Source: JANELJ01 sp024511395 | GTDB taxonomy: Bacteria; Pseudomonadota; Gammaproteobacteria; GRL18 | DNA length: 64,000 nucleotides | Direction of reading: 5' to 3' | NCBI GenBank assembly: GCA_963681975.1 | Contig: OY820613.1 | Location: 2,480,001 to 2,544,000, forward strand | Shown: positions 45,575 through 54,888 of the stretch, one piece after another | Layout: each line of letters starts with the position of its first letter | Position numbering within the stretch: position 1 is the first letter of the stretch | The notes under the pieces: model-generated | Databases searched by the model: none | Told to the model about the DNA's origin: nothing | The model's input: only the letters and a program-made list of their open reading frames with translations | Program-made: the position numbers and the translations under genes

Positions 45575-47072
45575 GTCTGCCCTGAATAAAACATAGTGCA
45601 TTGATTTATAAAGAAATATTTCTTGATTATGGGTGTTAAATTTGCAGGTTTTTGGTAAAATAAGCCTTATTACCTTGCAAATTTCCAGACCAGAATGAAG
45701 CCAGAGAAACAGCCAAAAATACCTCAGGAAGACCTGTTCAGGATGCGCCTTGAAAACATGCTGGACATAAACCATGAGTTGATTAAGTTATCAAAACACA
45801 TAGATTGGGAAAGTCCTGATAAAGAATGGGGCGCTCTGTTTGTATCCACTAAAGGTGCTCCTGCCATACGCACTCGATTGATTGCAGGATTGCATTACCT
45901 GAAACACCTGCATGATTTATCGGATGAACAGGTAGTAAAAGGCTGGACAGAAAATCCGTACTGGCAGTATTTCTGTGGTGAAGAATACTTTCAGCATAAA
46001 ATGCCTATACACCCTGTGACCATGACCAAATGGCGTAACCGGCTGGGTAAATCAGGCAGTGAAAAATTACTGATTGAAACCATTAAAGCCGGACTAAAGA
46101 GTAAAACCATAAAGCCCGGCAGTTTAAAGAAAGTCACGGTAGATACTACCGTACAGGAAAAGAACATCGCTTTTCCAACCGATTCAAAGCTCCTGAACAA
46201 AGCCAGAGAAAACCTGGTTAAACTGTCCAAAGAGCACGGTATTAAACTGCGTCAGAACTATAATCGGGTTGGGCCGCAATATGTACTAATGGCCAGTCGT
46301 TATGCTCATGCAAAACAGTTTAAACGCATGAAGAAAATGAACAATAAACTGAAATCCCGTTTAGGTCGTGTTAAACGGGATATTGAACGACAACTGCCCA
46401 ACTATTCTGTTGATATTCAGTCTCTGTTTGAAGTAGCTCTAAAACAGGCTCAGAAACTGATTGAGCAGGAGCAGCACAGTAAAAACAAGCTTTACAGTTT
46501 ACATGCACCGGAAGTCGAGTGTATCAGTAAAGGCAAAGCTCATAAGCCTTATGAATTTGGAGTTAAAACCAGTATCGCGGTAACTAACAAGGAAGGCTTT
46601 GTTATTGGTGCTCAAAGTTGTCCGGGCAATCCTTATGATGGACATACCTTGCTGCCACAACTGGAACAGATAAAACAGTTTACAGCCGTACAACCGGAAC
46701 ACTGCTTTGTTGACCGGGGTTATCGTGGACATGAAGTAAAAGACACTAAAGTTTTTATCTCAGGTCAGAAGCGAGGCGTTACCCGAAGTATTAAAAAGGC
46801 ATTAAAACGGCACAGTGCGATTGAGCCTGAAATTGGTCATATGAAAAACGATGGCCGTTTAGACCGCTGCTACCTCAAAGGTGCAGTCGGTGATGCCATT
46901 AATGTGGTTATGGTAGCCGCTGGACATAACTTAAGAAAGATCCTCAATAAGCTCCGGCTTTTGTGGCTCAAAATTATTTCCGGTTTGATGGGGTCTTTTA
47001 TCAAACCGGGGCAATCAGCTGCTTTAAACCTGGCTTGATGTCAGGCTTAAAACGGTATTATTCAGGTTGAAC
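45575..47072 (+). mobile_element. IS5/IS1182-type element, copy E (complete, 1498 bp)
   Basis: The ends are GTCTGCCCTGAATAA and TTATTCAGGTTGAAC, flanked by identical TATTTA (45569-45574 and 47073-47078). The uninterrupted sibling repeat at 15173-15364 shows only one TATTTA at this point, which proves insertion with a 6-bp duplication. Confidence 0.97.
45695..47038 (+). CDS. IS5/IS1182-family DDE transposase (copy E)
   Basis: Intact, 447 residues. It begins MKPEKQPKIPQ where copy C has MKPKKQ. The catalytic blocks VTVDTT, CFVDRGYRG and IEPEIGHMKN are unchanged. Differences from copies C and F are scattered single substitutions (for example RLGKSG for RPGKSG, and KRHSAIEP for KRRSAIEP). ATG 45695 has no strong ribosome site, as in the other copies. 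Confidence 0.95.
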   Translation: MKPEKQPKIPQEDLFRMRLENMLDINHELIKLSKHIDWESPDKEWGALFVSTKGAPAIRTRLIAGLHYLKHLHDLSDEQVVKGWTENPYWQYFCGEEYFQHKMPIHPVTMTKWRNRLGKSGSEKLLIETIKAGLKSKTIKPGSLKKVTVDTTVQEKNIAFPTDSKLLNKARENLVKLSKEHGIKLRQNYNRVGPQYVLMASRYAHAKQFKRMKKMNNKLKSRLGRVKRDIERQLPNYSVDIQSLFEVALKQAQKLIEQEQHSKNKLYSLHAPEVECISKGKAHKPYEFGVKTSIAVTNKEGFVIGAQSCPGNPYDGHTLLPQLEQIKQFTAVQPEHCFVDRGYRGHEVKDTKVFISGQKRGVTRSIKKALKRHSAIEPEIGHMKNDGRLDRCYLKGAVGDAINVVMVAAGHNLRKILNKLRLLWLKIISGLMGSFIKPGQSAALNLA

Positions 47073-47078
47073 TATTTA

Positions 47079-47109
47079 TGAATTGCTTTATAAATGGGGG
47101 GATTACCCC
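47079..47109. repeat. Palindromic repeat family 2, copy 2 (second part)
   Basis: Continuation of the copy that starts at 45416, past IS copy E. It ends in GGGGATTACCCC at 47098-47109, the complement of the GGGGTAATCCCC that opens copy 1. Confidence 0.88.
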
Positions 47110-47558
47110 GCTTTCTTTTTCAAAGGGCGCATCATCAAAACCAATGACGCGTATTCTTTTTTTAATCTTAAGGTCTCATCCAGTGAACGCATTCTCTATT
47201 TCCCACTTTACCCATCCCATTCGTCTGTTCCATAATCTATTTACTAACTATACTATGGGAAGAACAAAAATCAGAATCAATAACTGCTTAATGTATCAAA
47301 AATATTGACTGTTATGAATTTTATAAAAAAATACCTTACCTGAATATTACTCCAAAACCTGCTATTTCTTTTAATGAATGGCATGATGTCACCCAGAAGA
47401 TACCGGCTTAGCAGATTGCTATTTATTTGGATTAACTTTGCTGGATAGTAGTAGATTCATAGTAGATTTTCAGTATCTACCAGACATCTACTGGAAGGAA
47501 CAAGCTTAACTAGAAATTATATCACTAGCTTCTAATGGTTTGTTTCATTAAGGAAAAA
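47110..47558. other. Mostly gene-free stretch, possible DUF99 fragment
   Basis: On the minus strand, about 47110-47160 reads RIRVIGFDDAPFEKES, reminiscent of the start of DUF99-family proteins, then runs into repeat DNA. No start codon is present. The remaining ~400 bp up to the tRNA is AT-rich with no frame or RNA I can support. Confidence 0.35.
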
Positions 47559-47635
47559 TGGTGGGCCTGGACAGACTCGAACTGTCGACCTGCCGATTAT
47601 GAGTCGGATGCTCTAACCAACTGAGCTACAGGCCC
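47559..47635 (-). tRNA. tRNA with CAU anticodon, probably tRNA-Ile2 (lysidine type)
   Basis: A 77-nt cloverleaf including encoded CCA. The acceptor stem is GGGCCTG/CAGGCCC, the D-arm is GTAGCTCAGTTGGTTAGAGC, the anticodon loop is CTCATAA, and the T-arm has GTTCGAGTC. CAU could be Met or Ile2. C4-G69 and C5-G68, recognised by the lysidine synthetase TilS, are both present, whereas elongator tRNA-Met usually lacks them, so Ile2 is favoured. It lies 102 bp downstream of rpoD on the same strand. Confidence 0.9.
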
Positions 47636-47737
47636 TTATAGGGGTGTCGGTGTGAACCGAGGGGTTGAGAAGCTAGGTATTATATCGGGTAATGGCGATT
47701 ATGACTAGCTTCTCGGAGCAGAAAAGGAACGGATTTT

Positions 47738-49597
47738 TTAGTCCTCGCGCATAAAGCTGCGCAGCATTTCTGAACGGGTTGGATGGCGCAGTTTGCGTAA
47801 AGCCTTGGCTTCAATCTGACGGATACGTTCCCGGGTAACGTCAAACTGTTTACCCACTTCTTCCAGGGTATGATCAGTATTCATGTCAATACCAAAGCGC
47901 ATTCTCAGCACCTTGGATTCTCTGGCGGTTAAACCTTCCAGAATGGAACGAGTCGCATTTTTCAGGCCGGAGGTATTGGCCGTTTCTGCAGGCGACTGAA
48001 TATTCTGATCTTCGATAAAATCACCCAGATGCGAATCTTCATCATCACCGATGGGGGTTTCCATAGAGATGGGTTCCTTGGCAATTTTAAGCACTTTACG
48101 TACCTTGTCTTCCGGCATTTCCATTTTCTCTGCCAGCTCTTCAGGAGTGGCCTCACGACCTTTTTCCTGTAATAACTGTCGGGAAACACGATTGAGCTTG
48201 TTTATGGTTTCAATCATGTGGACTGGAATACGAATGGTACGGGCTTGGTCTGCAATGGAGCGGGTAATGGCCTGACGGATCCACCAAGTGGCATAGGTTG
48301 AAAACTTGTAGCCGCGCCGGTATTCAAATTTATCTACGGCTTTCATCAGACCAATATTACCTTCCTGAATTAAATCTAGGAACTGCAGGCCGCGATTGGT
48401 GTATTTTTTGGCAATGGAAATGACCAGACGCAGATTGGCTTCCACCATTTCTTTTTTGGCGCGGCGGGCCTTGGCTTCACCAATAGACATCTGGCGGTTA
48501 ATATCTTTTAAACCGGAAATGCTCATACGGCATTCTTTTTCTATGGCTACCAGCTTACGCTGAGCTTTACGGATCTCATCCGCATGTTCTTTAAGCACTT
48601 CTGAGTAGGGTTCACCTGCTTCAATGTGCTTATCCAGCCAGGTCAGATCGGTTTCGTTATAGGGAAATGAGGTGATAAATTCTTTTCTGGGCATGCGGGC
48701 TTTTTCCACACAGGCTGTCAGAATGACTTTTTCGTGCTGACGAATACGCTCAATCAGTGAGCGCAGACCAACGATCATACGTTCATTCAGTTTGTGTGTA
48801 CGCTTAAGCTTCATAAAGGCATCAGCTATTTCAGCACGCAGCGCTTTACACTTATCTGTATCGTAGTCGTCCTTATCGCCTTCTTTTTTACCGGCTTCTT
48901 CACAAAGCAGTTGCTTATTCAGTTCACGAATATGATCAAAGTGTTCCTGAACCATTTCCATATCAGGGCCCGCAGGCTCTACTTCTGCAACATCATCAGT
49001 ATCGTCGTTGCTGCTAACATCATTAGGTGTCGCAGCAGGATTCGCCAGAAGATGATCTTCAATATCTTCTTCTTCCTGCAAAGCAAAACCGGAACCGCTT
49101 AGGAGATCGGTGATTTTTTTCTCACCTTTTTCAACTTTTTCGTACTCTTCCAGCAACAGGTTAATAGTGGCAGGATAAGAGGCCAGCGCAGTAAACATCT
49201 GTCTGACACCTTCTTCAATACGCTTGGCAATTTTGATTTCGCCCTGGCGGGTCAAAAGCTCAACAGAGCCCATTTCACGCATATACATACGCACGGGATC
49301 GGTAGTACGACCGAACTCACTGTCCAGTGTGGCCAGCGTGGCAGCCGCTTCCTCAACCACGTCATCATCAGTGGTGGTAGTGGTAGAGCCTTCAACAATC
49401 AGATCATCGGCATCGGGGGCCACTTCGACCACCTTAATACCCATGTCATTGATCATGGCGATAATATCTTCAATCTGTTCGGGTTCGAGAATATCATTAG
49501 GCAGATGGTCATTGACCTCAGCATAGGTAAGATATCCCTGCTCCTTACCCCGAGCGATAAGCTGTTTGATTTTAGATTGCTGTGTTTCTTGATCCAT
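47738..49597 (-). CDS. rpoD: RNA polymerase primary sigma factor (sigma-70)
   Basis: RpoD directs RNA polymerase to housekeeping promoters. At 619 residues it has region 1.1 (QSKIKQLIARGKEQGYLTYAEVNDHLP), region 1.2 (DPVRMYMREMGSVELLTRQGE), a long acidic non-conserved insert, and region 2 (NLRLVISIAKKYTNRGLQFLD, KFEYRRGYKFSTYATWWIRQA). Region 3 follows, then region 4 (LEEVGKQFDVTRERIRQIEAKAL). ATG 49597 is preceded by AAGAGG. It is the last gene of the macromolecular synthesis operon, 188 bp after dnaG. The anti-sigma candidate rsd is elsewhere in this window. Confidence 0.98.
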   Translation of the reverse strand: MDQETQQSKIKQLIARGKEQGYLTYAEVNDHLPNDILEPEQIEDIIAMINDMGIKVVEVAPDADDLIVEGSTTTTTDDDVVEEAAATLATLDSEFGRTTDPVRMYMREMGSVELLTRQGEIKIAKRIEEGVRQMFTALASYPATINLLLEEYEKVEKGEKKITDLLSGSGFALQEEEDIEDHLLANPAATPNDVSSNDDTDDVAEVEPAGPDMEMVQEHFDHIRELNKQLLCEEAGKKEGDKDDYDTDKCKALRAEIADAFMKLKRTHKLNERMIVGLRSLIERIRQHEKVILTACVEKARMPRKEFITSFPYNETDLTWLDKHIEAGEPYSEVLKEHADEIRKAQRKLVAIEKECRMSISGLKDINRQMSIGEAKARRAKKEMVEANLRLVISIAKKYTNRGLQFLDLIQEGNIGLMKAVDKFEYRRGYKFSTYATWWIRQAITRSIADQARTIRIPVHMIETINKLNRVSRQLLQEKGREATPEELAEKMEMPEDKVRKVLKIAKEPISMETPIGDDEDSHLGDFIEDQNIQSPAETANTSGLKNATRSILEGLTARESKVLRMRFGIDMNTDHTLEEVGKQFDVTRERIRQIEAKALRKLRHPTRSEMLRSFMRED

Positions 49598-49785
49598 AAA
49601 CCTCTTGATCCTGGTTTTTGATTCTAAATAAGTCTGTCAAATTGAAGATTAAACAACGAAAGATAACTTGTTATTTTAGCATATTTGTCAAATTTCTGCG
49701 AGCTAAGCTATACAAAAGCCGTTAAAATTTGCCATTAAAGTCCGCTTCTATGCACAAATACCTTCACGAATTGTAAACCTGTCTA

Positions 49786-51597
49786 TCATGGCTGTTTTGT
49801 ATTCAGTAAATTGAGTAATTGCAGGTACTCTTTTTTTTCTGTCTGGCTCAGTCCCTGCTGACGCTCTTTACGTTCCAGACTATTAAAACGCTGTTGCTGG
49901 AACTGGCGGCCCAACAGTTGCAGTATTTCATTAAACTCACAGCGGATTGCCTCCTCATCACTTAATAAGGAAGGCTCAACCGCCAGCTGCTCTAGGTACT
50001 GCCGCTGTCTGGGATCGGACCAGTGTGCAAGTATCCTTGCAGTGTTTAAATTGGGATCGTTCTGCAGTAAATCAAGCAACTGTACAAAAAGTCCGATATC
50101 CGCCAGCTCCAGTGCTACAAAACGTCCCGGGTCGCCGCTTAACTCTGCCAGCTGCGGATATTGCAGCAGGTAGGCAATGGCTTTTCTGACCGGTGAAGCC
50201 ACCTGAGGTGAAGCCCGATTGACCGACTTTTGTTTAAAACCGGCAACAGACCTGTCTATAGACGCAACACCAGCGGTTTTTATTCCTAACAGGGCAGACA
50301 AAGTAATACGGTCAATTTCTGCCAGCTCCGACAGACGCGTCACCATCATGGTCTGAAACACCCCTTCCTGGATCTGCTGCAGATAAGGTTTACTTAAATC
50401 AACCAGTTTAGAACGACCGTCCAGGATCTCCATATCCACCTGCTGCATCAGGGTATCAAAAAAGAACCCGGAAAAACTTTGAGCCTTATCAATCTCTGCT
50501 TCAAAACCAGCCTTACCCTGCTGCCGAACCAGACTGTCCGGATCTTCACCTTCCGGCAGGAACATAAAACGGGCCTGTTTACCCGGTTTGATAGCCGCCA
50601 GGGCATTATTCATCGCCCGCCAGCCCGCGTCCCGTCCAGCCCGGTCACCATCAAAACAGAAAATCACTTCATCACAGAGGCGAAACAGTTTCTGCAAATG
50701 TTCAGAAGTGGTGGCAGTACCCAGTGTGGCCACGCTGTAGCGTATATCAAACTGGGCCAGTGCCACCACATCCATATAGCCTTCAACCACCAGCACCCGG
50801 TCGATTTTTCTTAATGCTTGTTTGAGTTCAAACAGGCCGTAAAGTTCCTGGCCTTTATGAAATAAACGGGTTTCAGGAGAATTAAGGTATTTCGGCTTAC
50901 CGTCACCCAGAATACGTCCACCAAAAGCAATGGTACGCCCACGACGATCACGAATGGGAAACATCAGCCGTTCCCGAAAGCGATCGTACCAGGGTAACTG
51001 ATTCGGTCTGTTATTATCGCTTTCTTCTCGCCTGATCAGCATACCGGTATCCGACAGTGCCTGAATTTTCTGCTCATTGCCGGCCCCGATAACATTCAGA
51101 ACATTGTCCCAGCCCGGCGGCGCAAAACCCAGGCCATAAGTCTGAATCACCTCATCACTCAGGCCCCGCTTTTTAATATAAGCCTGTACTTTATGGGCCT
51201 GAGCATGATGGCTTAACTGATACTGGTAATAATTGGCCACCTGATCCAGCAGTTCAAACTGTTCCGGATTCTGCCGGGCCTGTTTATTGTCATAGGCTAC
51301 TTTGGGCACTTCCATCCCGGCCATTTGTGCCAGCTCTTCCAGCGCCTCAACAAAGCTCAGGTGTTCATATTCCATCAGAAAACGAATGGCATCCCCACTG
51401 GCTCCACAGCCAAAACAGTGGTAAAACTGCTTCGGCTGACTGACACTGAACGAAGGCGTTTTCTCGCCATGAAAGGGACAGCATGCCATATGATTACTGC
51501 CTGAACGTTTTAAAGGCACGCGAGAATCAATCAGCTCGACAATATCCGTATAGGCGAGGACTTCATCTATAAATTCTCTTGGGATTGAACCGGCCAT
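49786..51597 (-). CDS. dnaG: DNA primase
   Basis: DnaG makes RNA primers at the replication fork. At 603 residues it has the zinc finger with CPFHGEKTPSFS and FHCFGCG-type ligands (CCPFH, CFGCGASGDA). The TOPRIM catalytic core has VLVVEGYMDVVALAQF and CFDGDRAGRDAGWRA. The C-terminal DnaB-binding helical domain lies at about 450-603. ATG 51597 begins MAGSIPREFIDEVLA. It lies between yqeY and rpoD. The frame is intact. Confidence 0.98.
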   Translation of the reverse strand: MAGSIPREFIDEVLAYTDIVELIDSRVPLKRSGSNHMACCPFHGEKTPSFSVSQPKQFYHCFGCGASGDAIRFLMEYEHLSFVEALEELAQMAGMEVPKVAYDNKQARQNPEQFELLDQVANYYQYQLSHHAQAHKVQAYIKKRGLSDEVIQTYGLGFAPPGWDNVLNVIGAGNEQKIQALSDTGMLIRREESDNNRPNQLPWYDRFRERLMFPIRDRRGRTIAFGGRILGDGKPKYLNSPETRLFHKGQELYGLFELKQALRKIDRVLVVEGYMDVVALAQFDIRYSVATLGTATTSEHLQKLFRLCDEVIFCFDGDRAGRDAGWRAMNNALAAIKPGKQARFMFLPEGEDPDSLVRQQGKAGFEAEIDKAQSFSGFFFDTLMQQVDMEILDGRSKLVDLSKPYLQQIQEGVFQTMMVTRLSELAEIDRITLSALLGIKTAGVASIDRSVAGFKQKSVNRASPQVASPVRKAIAYLLQYPQLAELSGDPGRFVALELADIGLFVQLLDLLQNDPNLNTARILAHWSDPRQRQYLEQLAVEPSLLSDEEAIRCEFNEILQLLGRQFQQQRFNSLERKERQQGLSQTEKKEYLQLLNLLNTKQP

Positions 51598-51830
51598 TAC
51601 CTTCCAGAAAAAGTGGTTATCTACTTGGATTATGCTCTGCTGCTACAATAGGCAGAATGTTTAAAATTTTATAAAAGCAGTATTATTAAACACCTGTAAA
51701 AAGTATTTTTATACTTTATTATTTTAGACGTTTAACAGGATTTAAGGGATAGAAAGCGTATTTTTATTGCAGAATAAGAACTGCTTAACGCCTGAGTTGT
51801 TTTGAGCCTGTCTCGGGTATCGGCTCTGGT

Positions 51831-52280
51831 TCAGCTTAGCCTCTGTTTAATCAGAGCACTAACTTGTGACATATCAGCACGCCCCTGAACCTGGGGTTTT
51901 ATCAGCCCCATCACCTTGCCCATATCTTTCATGGACTGGGCACCGGTGGAACTGACAGCATCGTCTATCAGACGAGCTATTTCTTCTGCAGATAAAGCAG
52001 CGGGCAGGAACTCCTGAAGAACTTTCATCTCCATTTCTTCTTTTTCTGCCAGATCAATTCGATCGGCATCACGAAACTGCTGGGCAGAGTCTTTGCGCTG
52101 TTTAACCAGCTTGTCTAATACCGCCAGTACCTGGGTATCATCAAGCTCGATCTGTTCATCAATTTCACGTTGTTTTATGGCCGCAAGCACCCCGCGAATA
52201 ACAACCAAGCGCTCCTTTTCTTTAGCACGCATGGCCGCTTTCATGGCATCAGTAAGATCTGACTTTAAGGTCTGGCTCAT
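51831..52280 (-). CDS. yqeY: GatB/YqeY-domain protein
   Basis: A 149-residue protein of the YqeY family, related to the tail domain of the amidotransferase subunit GatB. Its exact role is unknown; a link to aminoacyl-tRNA handling is assumed from the domain. Family blocks are LKSDLTDAMKAAMRAKEKERL, VIRGVLAAIKQREID, FLPAALSAEEI and MGKVMGLIKPQVQGRADMSQVSALIKQRL. It sits between rpsU and dnaG on the same strand, the usual gammaproteobacterial position. Confidence 0.95.
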   Translation of the reverse strand: MSQTLKSDLTDAMKAAMRAKEKERLVVIRGVLAAIKQREIDEQIELDDTQVLAVLDKLVKQRKDSAQQFRDADRIDLAEKEEMEMKVLQEFLPAALSAEEIARLIDDAVSSTGAQSMKDMGKVMGLIKPQVQGRADMSQVSALIKQRLS

Positions 52281-52454
52281 TTTTAACTCAATCTATTTAT
52301 AATAAGAGGTTAAGTAACCAACTTATCGGGCTGTTATTGTCTGACAGGCCTTAATAAGCGATTGAAATACAATAAAAAACAGGTGATAGAACAATAATAA
52401 CTTTTAACTGGCTTTATCTCATTGAGGTTTCATTGAGAAAGTCAGTCAGAAGCT

Positions 52455-52670
52455 TTAGTACATACGTCTACGACGGCCAATCTCACGAGACTGTTTTTTC
52501 TGCCAGCGTTTAACAGCAGCGGCAGCTTTACGTTTACGTACTGCAGTTGGCTTTTCATAATATTCGCGACGACGAACTTCAGACAGGATGCCTGCTTTTT
52601 CACAGGAACGTTTGAAACGACGTAAGGCTACGTCAAATGGTTCATTTTCTTTTAACTTTACCGATGGCAT
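52455..52670 (-). CDS. rpsU: 30S ribosomal protein S21
   Basis: S21 is a small basic protein of the 30S subunit that helps position mRNA for initiation. At 71 residues (MPSVKLKENEPFDVALRRFKR, then a basic helix and SREIGRRRRMY) it has exactly the standard length. I choose ATG 52668-52670, preceded by AGGAGTTTTC on the minus strand. A longer upstream frame has no family match. It is first in the rpsU-yqeY-dnaG-rpoD cluster. A MITE separates it from the divergent tsaD. Confidence 0.97.
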   Translation of the reverse strand: MPSVKLKENEPFDVALRRFKRSCEKAGILSEVRRREYYEKPTAVRKRKAAAAVKRWQKKQSREIGRRRRMY

Positions 52671-52848
52671 GAAAACTCCTAAATTAAAACATTTTACCCA
52701 GCAATTTGTATTATCTGCTTTATATTTCGGAGACAAAGCTTGCTCTTTAACCCAAAACGCAGACACGGGATCATACTCTTATTTTGTGCTGACTGCAAAA
52801 ATTTTTTGAAAAAATTCGTAACTATTTAACTTAAATCAGAACACTGTA

Positions 52849-53072
52849 CAGGGCGGGAGCATTCTTTTAATAATTCTCATTTAGACGCAAATACCGTATC
52901 CATTGACCGCACTCCTTGCTGAAGACGCCGAGAATCCATCCATGGAGGCTTTTCGGCAGCATCCCTGCTGCCGAAACTTCATCAAGAAGCACGGTCAATG
53001 GATACTCAGTGGCTATAAATATAATATTTTTACATATTGAACATATTTTAATCGAAGTATGATCCGGCCCTG
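52849..53072. mobile_element. MITE family 1, copy 2 (224 bp)
   Basis: Inverted relative to the copy at 9181-9394 and about 80-90% identical by eye. The ends are CAGGGCGGGAGCATTCTTTT and, inverted, CAGGGCCGGATCATACTTCG. Flanks GAACACTGTA (52839-52848) and GAGCACTGTA (53073-53082) match at nine of ten, a 10-bp target duplication. The interior is palindromic. It sits in the rpsU-tsaD intergenic promoter region. Confidence 0.9.
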
Positions 53073-53191
53073 GAGCACTGTAGAGTGACTATTTAAAACA
53101 ATATACTTAATTTACTGACATTTCCCGTTTTTAGCTACTGTGAATACTCCCCAACTTGCAAGATCCCATAATAGAGTACACAATAACGTCC

Positions 53192-54211
53192 ATGAAAGTA
53201 CTGGGTATTGAAACATCCTGTGATGAAACAGGCATTGCGATTTATGATAACGAACAGGGTATTCTGGCAGATGCCTTATACAGCCAGATAGCACTGCATG
53301 TCGACTATGGAGGAGTGGTGCCGGAACTGGCTTCCCGGGATCATGTGCGGCGCATTATTCCCCTTATTAAACAGGTTATGAGTAAATCCGGCTGTCAACC
53401 TAGTGATATTGACGGTATTGCCTATACTGCAGGGCCGGGCTTAATGGGCGCCCTGATGGTAGGCGCGGCCGTTGGCCGCTCACTGGCCTGGACCTGGCAA
53501 TGCCCCAGTATTGGTGTACACCATATGGAGGGACATCTGCTGGCTCCCATGCTGGAAGAAAATGTTCCCCAGTTCCCTTTTCTGGCACTGCTGGTTTCCG
53601 GCGGCCATACCCTGCTGGTGGATGTAACGGCTATCGGCTCCTATAAAGTTATAGGTGAGTCACTGGATGATGCCGTGGGGGAAGCCTTTGATAAAACGGC
53701 CAAAATGCTGGGGCTGGGTTATCCCGGCGGTCCTGTTATTTCAAAACTGGCCGAATCCGATACCACTGTCCGTTATAAATTTCCCCGCCCCATGGTTAAT
53801 CGGCCCGGACTGGATATGAGTTTCAGCGGACTGAAAACCTTTGTGCTGAACACCTGGATGGAATCGGATAAAACGGATCAGACCCGGGCGGATATTGCCT
53901 GGGCCTTTCAGGACGCTATTGTGGATACCCTGACCATTAAGTGTAAACGGGCCTTAAAAGCCACCGGTTATCAACAGCTGGTCATTGCCGGCGGCGTCAG
54001 TGCTAATAAAAGCCTGCGTGAACGTTTAAATCAGCTGGCTAAAACCAGTCCGCTGGAGATCTTTTATCCCCAGCTACAGTACTGTACCGATAACGGCGCC
54101 ATGATTGCATTTGCTGGACTGCAGCGCCTTAAAGCCGGGGAACATGACAGGGAAGGTTTTAGCACCCGGCCACGCTGGCCTCTGGATGAGCTTGAGGTTT
54201 TAGGTAAATAG
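53192..54211 (+). CDS. tsaD: tRNA N6-threonylcarbamoyladenosine transferase, catalytic subunit
   Basis: TsaD transfers threonylcarbamoyl to A37 of ANN-decoding tRNAs, with TsaB and TsaE. ATG 53192 gives MKVLGIETSCDETG, the canonical N-terminus, and 339 residues in total. An upstream in-frame ATG (53156) would add 12 unconserved residues. The metal-binding motif HHMEGHLLAP, ASKH-fold blocks LLVSGGHTLLV and VIAGGVSANKSLR, and CTDNGAMIAFAG are intact. The stop is TAG. It is divergent from rpsU across a MITE and convergent with plsY, 30 bp apart. Confidence 0.97.
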   Translation: MKVLGIETSCDETGIAIYDNEQGILADALYSQIALHVDYGGVVPELASRDHVRRIIPLIKQVMSKSGCQPSDIDGIAYTAGPGLMGALMVGAAVGRSLAWTWQCPSIGVHHMEGHLLAPMLEENVPQFPFLALLVSGGHTLLVDVTAIGSYKVIGESLDDAVGEAFDKTAKMLGLGYPGGPVISKLAESDTTVRYKFPRPMVNRPGLDMSFSGLKTFVLNTWMESDKTDQTRADIAWAFQDAIVDTLTIKCKRALKATGYQQLVIAGGVSANKSLRERLNQLAKTSPLEIFYPQLQYCTDNGAMIAFAGLQRLKAGEHDREGFSTRPRWPLDELEVLGK

Positions 54212-54241
54212 GTTTTAGGACTGATTTCCGGGAATAACTTT

Positions 54242-54829
54242 TTATGTTTCGGTGCCTTCCAGTAAGCGTTGAATATTGCTTCGGTGGCGCCAGATCAATA
54301 GTACGGCGATAAAGCTACCCATAATCATATAAATGGTGGAACCGCTGAAGAACCAGAAATAAAAAGGTGACAGAGCGGAAGCCACTAATGCTGCCATAGA
54401 GGATATTTTAAAGCCATAGGCAACAATCAGCCAGGTCACAATCATGGCCAGAGCCACCGGCCAGCTGATACCCAGTATAGCCCCCAGTGAAGTTGCCACC
54501 CCTTTACCGCCCTTAAAGCCGAAAAACAACGGATACAGATGCCCCAGAAAAGCCGCCACCGCCACCAGAGCCAGGGTTAACTCATTACCAGTAAACCAGC
54601 GAGCCACCAGCACCGGCACCAGCCCCTTTAACATATCCCCCAGTAAGGTAATAGCCGCCGCCTTTTTCCCGCCAATACGCATCACATTAGTCGCACCGGG
54701 ATTATTAGACCCCTGAGTACGCGGATCAGGCAGCCCCATCAGCTTACAGGTAATAATAGCAGCAGACACAGAGCCCAGAAGATAGGCAAAAACAATTAAA
54801 CTGATTGAAGTGAGTGGATCGGTGAACAC
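54242..54829 (-). CDS. plsY: Acyl-phosphate glycerol-3-phosphate acyltransferase
   Basis: PlsY is an inner-membrane enzyme that makes lysophosphatidic acid from acyl-phosphate and glycerol 3-phosphate. At 195 residues it has about five membrane helices. The three conserved loops are AYLLGSVSAAIITCK with DPRTQGSNNPGATNVMRIGGKK, the G3P loop FGFKGGKGVATSLGA, and WRHRSNIQRLLEGTE at the C-terminus. ATG 54829 follows the family start. It is convergent with tsaD, and a heptamer array lies upstream. Confidence 0.96.
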   Translation of the reverse strand: MFTDPLTSISLIVFAYLLGSVSAAIITCKLMGLPDPRTQGSNNPGATNVMRIGGKKAAAITLLGDMLKGLVPVLVARWFTGNELTLALVAVAAFLGHLYPLFFGFKGGKGVATSLGAILGISWPVALAMIVTWLIVAYGFKISSMAALVASALSPFYFWFFSGSTIYMIMGSFIAVLLIWRHRSNIQRLLEGTET

Positions 54830-54888
54830 GGAGTTGTCTCTTGAGTTTTAAAGGGGGAATTATACTCGAAAATGGGGGGAAGTGAAAA

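Noticed and set aside
47078..47308. A 76-codon frame starting at the IS copy E flank
   Set aside because: It starts inside repeat DNA and has no conserved features.
48794..49526. Plus-strand frames of about 100 codons opposite rpoD
   Set aside because: They are antisense shadows of rpoD; serine/threonine-rich low-complexity content comes from the acidic region of RpoD.
52671..52766. N-terminal extension of S21
   Set aside because: The extra residues have no family match, and the ATG at 52668 has a good AGGAG ribosome site.
52761..52790. GGGATCATACTCTT near rpsU as another MITE end
   Set aside because: It matches the MITE terminus only partly, and no partner end or duplication is visible.
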